Source: an uncultured Acidimicrobiales bacterium | GTDB lineage: Bacteria > Actinomycetota > Acidimicrobiia > Acidimicrobiales > SZUA-35 | NCBI GenBank assembly: GCA_937922045.1 | Contig: CAKZXA010000042.1 | Location: 31,973 to 95,972, forward strand | Direction of reading: 5' to 3' | Length of the DNA: 64,000 bases | In this document: piece by piece, positions 26,701 through 32,578 of the stretch | How the letters are laid out: each line of letters starts with the position of its first letter | How positions within the stretch are numbered: position 1 is the first letter of the stretch | Program-made: the position numbers and the translations under genes | Notes under the pieces: generated by a model | What the model was told of the DNA's origin: nothing | The model's input: the letters and a program-made list of their open reading frames with translations, nothing else | Databases searched by the model: none

Positions 26701-26934
26701 CACGTCCTTGACGTAGCCGGTGAGGAGATGGCCGTAGTGGGGGAGGCCGTTGGCGAAGGGGGGTCCGTCGTTGAATACGAACTCGGAGCCGCCCTGGGTG
26801 TCGCCGGGGCGGGCATCGATCGAGGATTGGAATGTGTTTCCAGCCTCCCACTTTTCCAAAATGGCGCGTTCGATGGCAGGATAATCCGGGCGGGATGGAA
26901 CCGATGGATAAGGTGTTGGCCTCGTTTCGCGCAT
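23764..26934 (-). CDS. ileS: Isoleucyl-tRNA synthetase, IleS2 (eukaryote-like) type
   Basis: Charges tRNA-Ile. The 1056-residue protein carries the HIGH-equivalent [13 protein letters not shown], the editing (CP1) domain with [16 protein letters not shown], and a KMSKS-equivalent read as [14 protein letters not shown]. Its length and motif context ([25 protein letters not shown]) fit the IleS2 class rather than the about 930-residue IleS1, and the C-terminal zinc finger of IleS1 is absent. IleS2 enzymes are generally insensitive to mupirocin. ATG at 26934. I found no T-box TGGNACCGCG core upstream. Convergent to divIVA and divergent from the dksA-like gene. Confidence 0.95.
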   Translation of the reverse strand: [1056 protein letters not shown]

Positions 26935-27055
26935 TCGGCCACGATACCTTCAATAGGGTCGGTCAGAGGGGCGATTTTCGGGTGGCGGAGACGTTTTGCG
27001 TTGCGGTACGATGTCCCTAGCTGTTGGCGCGAGGAAACCAACTGCTCACGAATTG

Positions 27056-27084
27056 TTGTAACCGGTGTGAGAGCGCCCTACACT
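27056..27084 (+). promoter_or_regulatory. Candidate sigma-70-type promoter for the DksA/TraR-like gene
   Basis: TTGTAA (27056-27061), a 17-nt spacer, and TACACT (27079-27084) lie about 100 nt upstream of the ATG at 27183. Spacing is ideal and both boxes match the primary-sigma consensus at most positions. It is in the 248-nt divergent gap shared with ileS. Confidence 0.55.
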
Positions 27085-27182
27085 ACGCCGACCTTTGGCC
27101 CACGCGGTTTCGCGTCCGCGAGACGGCCTAGGGCATCTATTCGTAGGTCAAGTACCAACACAAAGGCACGGTGAAGTACGAA

Positions 27183-27779
27183 ATGGCCGCCAAAAAATCA
27201 ACCACAAAAAAGTCGGCTGCCAAGTCGGTCAAGAAGACGACCAAGAAGGCACCAGCCAAGAAGGCTGCGGCAAAGACGACCAAGAAGGCAGCGGCTAAGA
27301 AGGCCCCATCCGCTGAAACGGCAGCGCCAGCAAGGAAATCGAGCGGCTACAGGTCGGCGAACACAAAGATCACGCCGCCATCCGAACGCGTAATCCCCAA
27401 GTCAGCCAAGTTCCTCTTCGACAAAAAGTGGTTGGCCGACCAGAAGGCATCGCTGGAGCGCGAGCGTGAGAACTACACCAACAGCGCTGAACGGTTGGCC
27501 GCCGAGGCCGCGGCCTTGATGGCCGATCGCGAACCCGGCGACGTGCAGTTCGACGAGGAGTCAGGCGAGGGCGACACGATCGCCGTTGAACGCGATCGAG
27601 ATCTCGCCCTGTCGGCGGCTGCTTTGCAGTCGGTGGCAGAGATCGACGCTGCCCTCGAACGGCTGGAGAAGAACACCTACGGTCTTTGCGTTGCTGGTGA
27701 TGACGTGATCCCCAAGGAACGGCTTGAGGCGATTCCTGAGGCCTCGGTCTGCGTCCAACACAAGACATCGATGTTCTAG
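27183..27779 (+). CDS. DksA/TraR-like RNA polymerase-binding factor with Lys/Ala-rich tail
   Basis: About 198 residues. The first 45 are almost entirely Lys, Ala and Thr in KKxxx repeats, like a histone H1 tail. The rest is a DksA/TraR-type coiled coil (FLFDKKWLADQKASLERE to LSAAALQSVAEIDAALERLEKNTYGLC) and zinc-finger region. The finger is degenerate: the first pair reads CVAG and the second CVQH, so the second and fourth cysteines are G and H. Stable zinc binding is doubtful. ATG at 27183 is preferred over GTG at 27171 because GGTGAAG then acts as its ribosome site. lspA follows after 14 nt. Confidence 0.85.
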   Translation: MAAKKSTTKKSAAKSVKKTTKKAPAKKAAAKTTKKAAAKKAPSAETAAPARKSSGYRSANTKITPPSERVIPKSAKFLFDKKWLADQKASLERERENYTNSAERLAAEAAALMADREPGDVQFDEESGEGDTIAVERDRDLALSAAALQSVAEIDAALERLEKNTYGLCVAGDDVIPKERLEAIPEASVCVQHKTSMF

Positions 27780-27793
27780 GTCGACGAAGTCAT

Positions 27794-28369
27794 ATGCCAG
27801 CCGTATCCCGTCGAGGACGACTTTTTGCCGCCGCTGTAGCGATAGTCGTTTTCGTGCTGGACCAGGTGACGAAGCGATGGGCGGTGACGAACCTGACATC
27901 GCGCTGCGGCGGAGCAGAGGATTCGTGCGTCGATCTTCCTGGCGTCACGCTGCGTCTGGTCTTCAACACCGGTGCCGCCTTTGCCAAGGGGACAGGCTTT
28001 GGCCCCGTTCTTGGGCTTCTCGCCATCGGAATCTGCCTCTTCCTCGTTGTGATGGTGTGGCGAACCACCGATCGGCTGCAGGCTGTTCTACTCGGCGGTG
28101 TGATTGGTGGAGCGTTTGGAAACGTCTTTGATCGCCTGACGAGGGCCGATGAGGGCCTGCTCTCCGGAGCGGTGATCGATTTCATCGACCTCGGTTGGTG
28201 GCCGGTCTTCAACATCGCCGACGCCGCGATCGTTGGTGGCGTTGCCGGCCTCATGGCGGTAGCCCTGTTTGCGGACGACGCGGTGCAAGCCGACGACATC
28301 ATCGTCGAGGGGCAGGATCCGTCGTCATCGATGACCTCTTCTTCACTCGACGGTGAAACCAGAGCCTGA
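27794..28369 (+). CDS. lspA: Lipoprotein signal peptidase II
   Basis: Membrane aspartyl protease removing signal peptides from diacylated prolipoproteins. The 191-residue protein has four membrane helices, LDQVTKRWAV, VFNTGAAF (about 56-63), and the two catalytic aspartates in VIDFID (D129) and FNIADAAI (D143). The last 35 residues are a polar, Ser/Asp-rich cytoplasmic tail. A substrate in this window is the TAP-like lipoprotein at 59817-61370. Six bases separate it from rluD. Confidence 0.95.
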   Translation: MPAVSRRGRLFAAAVAIVVFVLDQVTKRWAVTNLTSRCGGAEDSCVDLPGVTLRLVFNTGAAFAKGTGFGPVLGLLAIGICLFLVVMVWRTTDRLQAVLLGGVIGGAFGNVFDRLTRADEGLLSGAVIDFIDLGWWPVFNIADAAIVGGVAGLMAVALFADDAVQADDIIVEGQDPSSSMTSSSLDGETRA

Positions 28370-28375
28370 GGGTAC

Positions 28376-29344
28376 GTGGGCCCCAAACCGCTGAGCCAGG
28401 CCAATTCGGCTGGCGATGACCCCGAAGACCAGGATCTCGTTCGTGAGGTCGTGCCTGCTGTCCTGGCCGGTGAACGCATCGACCGACTCGTCTCGCTTGT
28501 GGCCGACATTTCGCGAAGTGAAGCGGCTGAACTTCTAGCCGAGGGTCGAGTCCGCGTAAACGGTTCGGTTCCGTCGAAGTCATCGCAACGGGTGGGCGAG
28601 GGCGACCACGTTGAGGTCATGGTCCCGATCCGCTCGACCGCTCTAACCCCTGATGTCAAGATCGAGGTCAGCATCGTTCATGAGGACGATCACGTTCTCG
28701 TGGTCGACAAGCCAGCCCAGCTCATCGTGCATCCTGGATCGGGTGTCGATAGCGGCACCCTGGTTCACGGCCTGCTGGCTCGGTATCCGGATCTGGTCGG
28801 TGTAGGGGAGCCGGAGCGCCCCGGCATCGTGCATCGCCTCGACAAGGGAACCTCGGGTCTGCTGATGGTGGCCCGTACGACTGCCGCCTATGACGACCTC
28901 ACCGCCCAGCTCGTTGCCCGCACCGTCGGCCGTCGGTACAGCACACTCGTTGCGGGGTCGGTGGATTCCGAGGAAGGCGTCGTCGACGCTCCGCTCGGGC
29001 GTTCGCCCCGGCAAGCGACGCTCCGCGCTGTTGTGGCCGATGGTCGCCCCGCTCGCACCCATTATCGGGTCATGGCCCGATTTCCGGATGCTGACTGTTG
29101 CCTCGTCGAGTGCCGCCTAGAGACCGGTCGGACCCATCAGATTCGGGTACACATGTCTGCCATCGGTCATCCGGTTATCGGCGATCACCGCTACGGCGCT
29201 CCGACCGAAAGCTTTGGCCTCAAGCGACCGTTCCTGCATGCGAAAAGCCTCGGTTTCCGTCACCCATCGACGGGCGACGAGATGGAGTTCAAGTCGCCCT
29301 TGCCCGATGACCTGAGTGGCGTGCTCGACGGTTTGAACACCTAG
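28376..29344 (+). CDS. rluD: RluA/RluD-family 23S rRNA pseudouridine synthase
   Basis: Isomerises uridines in 23S rRNA. The 322-residue protein has an S4 RNA-binding domain (about 30-85: ERIDRLVSLVADISRSEAAELLAEGRVRVNG, read in pieces) and the catalytic domain with HRLDKGTSG (Asp156). RLETGRTHQIRVHMSAIGHPVIGD is also present in the second half. GTG at 28376 follows closely on lspA, the standard order in actinobacteria. Exact target uridines cannot be read from sequence. Confidence 0.93.
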   Translation: MGPKPLSQANSAGDDPEDQDLVREVVPAVLAGERIDRLVSLVADISRSEAAELLAEGRVRVNGSVPSKSSQRVGEGDHVEVMVPIRSTALTPDVKIEVSIVHEDDHVLVVDKPAQLIVHPGSGVDSGTLVHGLLARYPDLVGVGEPERPGIVHRLDKGTSGLLMVARTTAAYDDLTAQLVARTVGRRYSTLVAGSVDSEEGVVDAPLGRSPRQATLRAVVADGRPARTHYRVMARFPDADCCLVECRLETGRTHQIRVHMSAIGHPVIGDHRYGAPTESFGLKRPFLHAKSLGFRHPSTGDEMEFKSPLPDDLSGVLDGLNT

Positions 29345-29419
29345 CGTCGCTCACCTAACGCCTGATCAGGTTGTAGCTTCGCAGCCTTGCGAGCAGGGCC
29401 GGTCGAAGCAGCGTGGTGC

Positions 29420-30031
29420 CTAGTCGATGTTCGGCGGTCGCACCGTGATCTCGTTGATTGGGCGTCGGGGTCTTGCCACTGATCGGCCGGGCTCGTCGGC
29501 TTCAGGCCGAGGAATGCCAAGCGCGATGGTGGCCGCGATTCGACGGTCGTCAGGAAGGGCGAACGTCTTGGCCAGCGCTGGCTCGTGGTCGAACGGTCCA
29601 AAGAGGCATGCCCCCCAGCCACGGTCGACTGCGAGCAGGAGTAGATTTTGGGCCACTGCGCCAGCGTCGACCCACCAGTAGGGGACCGGCCAGGACTCAG
29701 CGGCCTGGCCCAGACCGGTTGAAGCCTTGTCCTGCTCCCCGTAGCGCCGAACGTACTCATCGGGCGAGACGGTAATGAGCACGAGAGCTGGGGCCTTGAG
29801 TAATCCTTGCCAGCGAAAGCCAGAACGCCGTTCTACCGGCATGGTTATGTTCCAGTAGCGAGCGACCTCGTCGGCTCCGTGGAGCAGAACGAAGCCGACC
29901 CCCTGACTGTTGCCAGCTGATGGCGCCCTGCGGGCGAGGTCGAGCACGTCGAGCAGCTCGCTTTCAGGCAAGGCCTGGTGGGTAAACGACCGCACCATCT
30001 TTCGGCCACGGAGGGCAGATGTCAGTTCCAC
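29420..30031 (-). CDS. Nitroreductase-family flavoprotein
   Basis: A 203-residue FMN-dependent oxidoreductase of the nitroreductase fold: RKMVRSFTHQALP at the N-terminus (FMN phosphate), LARRAPSAGNSQG, and GWGACLFGPF near the C-terminal third. The natural substrate is unknown; members reduce nitro compounds, quinones or take part in cofactor chemistry. Start is GTG at 30031. The Rrf2 regulator gene lies 19 nt upstream on the same strand, so it may control it. Confidence 0.87.
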   Translation of the reverse strand: MELTSALRGRKMVRSFTHQALPESELLDVLDLARRAPSAGNSQGVGFVLLHGADEVARYWNITMPVERRSGFRWQGLLKAPALVLITVSPDEYVRRYGEQDKASTGLGQAAESWPVPYWWVDAGAVAQNLLLLAVDRGWGACLFGPFDHEPALAKTFALPDDRRIAATIALGIPRPEADEPGRSVARPRRPINEITVRPPNID

Positions 30032-30050
30032 GGTGATGGAGCGCCTTCGG

Positions 30051-30497
30051 CTAGGACAATGCCTCTGGCCACGGCTTGTTGCCGTTGGCCATCAGGGACA
30101 GGTCGGCGAGGTTGAAGTTTTCAAGACGTTCGCGCATCTCATCGCCGACCTTGCTCCAGATCGACAATAAAACGCATTGGCCCTCGTGGTCGCAGGCGCC
30201 ATCGGTATGCGGTTCCCCGAAGTCGCCGAGCGAGATCGGCCCGTCCACCGCTCGAACGATTTGAGCGAGACTGATGTCGGCGGGCGAGTGGGCGAGAACG
30301 TAACCGCCGCCCACACCTCGTTTGGAGCGGACGATGCCAGCGCTCTTTAGCAGCAGCAAGATTTGTTCGAGATAGGGCTGCGGCAGCCCTGTACGTTCGG
30401 CGAGGTCGCGAACGGTCGTTGGCCCCGTCGCGTCGCCGTGCAGAGCCAATGAGAGGAGAGCTCTACTCGCATAGTCTCCTCTGGTAGACACCTTCAC
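30051..30497 (-). CDS. Rrf2-family transcriptional regulator
   Basis: A 148-residue winged-helix regulator beginning VKVSTRGDYASRALLSLALHG, with GLPQPYLEQILLLLKSAGIVRSKRG as recognition helix and wing, as in IscR/NsrR/RsrR. Of the three iron-sulfur cysteines of IscR, only two are seen, in CDHEGQC (spacing C-x5-C, followed by VLLSIW). The first is missing. GTG at 30497 is chosen because the conserved Rrf2 start follows directly; frames extending to 30647 add unrelated sequence. It may regulate the nitroreductase 19 nt downstream or iron-sulfur functions elsewhere. Confidence 0.88.
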   Translation of the reverse strand: MKVSTRGDYASRALLSLALHGDATGPTTVRDLAERTGLPQPYLEQILLLLKSAGIVRSKRGVGGGYVLAHSPADISLAQIVRAVDGPISLGDFGEPHTDGACDHEGQCVLLSIWSKVGDEMRERLENFNLADLSLMANGNKPWPEALS

Positions 30498-30541
30498 ACG
30501 CCCAACGGTAGCGGATCCGATGTTCGGGCGGATCTTCCTCG

Positions 30542-30574
30542 CCGATGATGACCCGTGGCTTCGTGAATCATCGG
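30542..30574. promoter_or_regulatory. Inverted repeat upstream of the Rrf2 gene
   Basis: CCGATGAT at 30542-30549 and its exact complement ATCATCGG at 30567-30574 are separated by 17 nt. The element lies 45-77 nt upstream of the Rrf2 start and within the divergent gap before the phosphatase gene. It could be an operator; it does not match the IscR consensus, so the protein that binds it is unknown. Confidence 0.35.
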
Positions 30575-30704
30575 TGGAGAGAGAGATGAGGGTAGCTATC
30601 ATCCTGGGCGACGGTTGATGGCGACGCTGCATTGGCTGGTCACCCAACTGTTACCCCGATCCGAATGAGGACACGATGGGACGCTCACCGTTCCATTTCC
30701 ACTG

Positions 30705-31826
30705 ATGGACATCCAGACCACGCCAGAATCCGACTTAGCCTTCGACTTTGTTCTCCCGGCGTATGGCCGCGGATGCATTACCGATCTCCTTGGTGCAGCC
30801 CTCGGTCTTGATCCGGGCAATCAGCTACCAGCGCAGTTTGGGTCAGGACCCCGTGTGTTGTTGGTGCTCGATGGCTTGGGCTGGCACCAGCTGCAGCGGT
30901 TTAGCGACCTGATGCCGGTGGTGTCGACGTTCGAAGGTTCATCGATCACCACCGTTGCTCCTTCGACAACAGCGGCGGCACTCACGTCGATAACGACCGC
31001 TCTGCCGCCCGGTGAGCATGGCATCGTCGGGTATCGCATGCTGGTAGACGATGACATCTTCAACTGCCTTCGATGGGGCACCTCGGACCGCCCGGATTGT
31101 CGACGCACGATCCCGCCTCAGCTGATCCAGCCCTACCAGCCGTTCATGGGTCGTGGCATCAGTCTTGTGACCAAGGCTGACTTCCGCTCGTCGGGTTTCT
31201 CACAAGCCCACTTGCGTGGCGGTAACCTCGTTGGCTATCGAACGACCGCAGTGCTTGTGCACGAGGTCGCTCGGCTGATCGAAGAAGGCGAAGAGATCGT
31301 CTACGCCTACTACGACGGCATTGACAAGGTGGCCCACGAATACGGCCTACGCAGCGAGTACTGCAGTGAATTGCGGTTTGTGGATCGCTTGGTGGAGGAT
31401 CTTTTGGAAAGCCTTCCATCGGGAACGTCGGTTATGGTTACCGCCGACCATGGCCAGGTCGATTGTGGTGTTGGCAATGTGTCGCTTCACCCTGATGTCA
31501 TGGCGATGACGGATCGACTGTCGGGCGAGGCTCGTTTCCGATGGCTGCATAGTGAGGCCGACCAAGACGAGCTGATCGCTACGACCAAGCATTATCACGG
31601 GTCGCAAGCCTGGGTCGTCGGTCGCGAGCAGATGATTGAAGAGAAGTGGTTCGGCCCCGTTGTTTCGGCCGAAGCCGAGCGACGCCTTGGCGACGTTGCG
31701 CTCCTGTCGAACGACACCGGAGGGTTTGCCGACCCGGCTGACACCGGTCCATTCGAGCTTATTGGTCGTCACGGTTCGCTGACGGCCGAAGAGATGTTGG
31801 TACCGTGCATCGTAGCGACGGTGTGA
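30705..31826 (+). CDS. Alkaline-phosphatase-superfamily hydrolase (nucleotide pyrophosphatase-like)
   Basis: A 373-residue two-metal hydrolase. Metal and nucleophile positions are visible: LVLDGLGW (D56), VAPSTTAAALTSI (threonine nucleophile near 88-89), YYDGIDKVAHEYG (Asp/His), TADHGQ (Asp-His) and GRHGSLT (His). Related actinobacterial proteins are annotated as type I phosphodiesterase/nucleotide pyrophosphatase. No signal peptide is seen, so it appears cytoplasmic. Substrate unknown. ATG at 30705. bpa starts 43 nt after its stop. Confidence 0.85.
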   Translation: MDIQTTPESDLAFDFVLPAYGRGCITDLLGAALGLDPGNQLPAQFGSGPRVLLVLDGLGWHQLQRFSDLMPVVSTFEGSSITTVAPSTTAAALTSITTALPPGEHGIVGYRMLVDDDIFNCLRWGTSDRPDCRRTIPPQLIQPYQPFMGRGISLVTKADFRSSGFSQAHLRGGNLVGYRTTAVLVHEVARLIEEGEEIVYAYYDGIDKVAHEYGLRSEYCSELRFVDRLVEDLLESLPSGTSVMVTADHGQVDCGVGNVSLHPDVMAMTDRLSGEARFRWLHSEADQDELIATTKHYHGSQAWVVGREQMIEEKWFGPVVSAEAERRLGDVALLSNDTGGFADPADTGPFELIGRHGSLTAEEMLVPCIVATV

Positions 31827-31869
31827 TCCGAGCTAGACGTAGACCCACGAGGAAGGTGGCGAAAATCCT

Positions 31870-32361
31870 ATGACCGATCAACCTGTTCCTGAAACGCCTG
31901 AAATAGTAGACCCACCAGCTGCTGAGTCCGAACCCGCGGAGATGCAACCGGGAAGTGTTTCCGAACCGGCGAAGGTTATGCGCATCGGAACGATGATTAA
32001 GCAGCTTCTCGAAGAGGTGAAGGCGACCGAGCTCGATGAACCGGGTCGTGACCGACTCAAGGAGATCTACGAGACTTCGGTCGAGGAACTGGCCTCATCC
32101 CTGTCGCCAGATTTGAGGGCTGAACTCGAACGTCTCGCCCTGCCCTTCGACGAAGATGATACGCCGAGCGGACCCGAGCTACGGGTGGCTCAGGCCCAAT
32201 TGGTCGGCTGGCTTGAAGGACTCTTCCACGGCATTCAGGCGACCCTGTTCGCCCAACAGGCTGCTGCGCGCCAGCAACTTGAGCAAATGCAACAGCACGC
32301 CCAGGTGCTGCCCCCAGGAGCGCCGAAGCCAGGCCAGCAGGCCGGCGGTGTCTACCTGTAG
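31870..32361 (+). CDS. bpa: Bacterial proteasome activator Bpa/PafE
   Basis: ATP-independent activator that docks on the 20S proteasome and admits unfolded proteins. The 163-residue protein has a disordered acidic N-terminus (1-35), then the family core VMRIGTMIKQLLEEVKA and RVAQAQLVGWLEGLFHGIQ, closely matching mycobacterial Bpa. It ends GGVYL, an equivalent of the GQYL/HbYX-type tail that inserts into the proteasome alpha ring. Expect 20S subunits elsewhere in this genome. Ribosome site GAGGAAGGTGG precedes the ATG. Confidence 0.92.
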   Translation: MTDQPVPETPEIVDPPAAESEPAEMQPGSVSEPAKVMRIGTMIKQLLEEVKATELDEPGRDRLKEIYETSVEELASSLSPDLRAELERLALPFDEDDTPSGPELRVAQAQLVGWLEGLFHGIQATLFAQQAAARQQLEQMQQHAQVLPPGAPKPGQQAGGVYL

Positions 32362-32380
32362 CAGCACCCACCGAAGCGTG

Positions 32381-32414
32381 GTTGTTTTGGCGGTGGAACA
32401 CGAGGCCAAACAAC
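32381..32414 (+). terminator. Imperfect hairpin after bpa
   Basis: GTTGTTTTGGC at 32381-32391 pairs with GCCAAACAAC at 32405-32414, with one bulge and a 13-nt loop, starting 20 nt after the bpa stop. No T-run follows directly. It may terminate the bpa transcript before dnaE, which has a 217-nt upstream gap and presumably its own promoter. Confidence 0.4.
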
Positions 32415-32578
32415 AGTAGTGTTATTTGACGCGGCCGTTCCGCGTAGGTCGAGCACCAACCCAACCGTGCCTAGGACGGTGGCGGGATGGTAAACGGCCG
32501 GGCAGTTTCGTTCGATAGCCCAGCGTACGGGATCCGACGCTGTAGCTTGGAGTAGCCAGAGCAAGGGTTTGGTATCGC

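Noticed and set aside
26935..27182. T-box riboswitch upstream of ileS
   Set aside because: The conserved TGGNACCGCG core is not present on the ileS strand.
30498..30647. N-terminal extension of the Rrf2 frame
   Set aside because: Family members begin at the GTG-encoded VKVSTRGDYA; the extension covers the intergenic inverted repeat.
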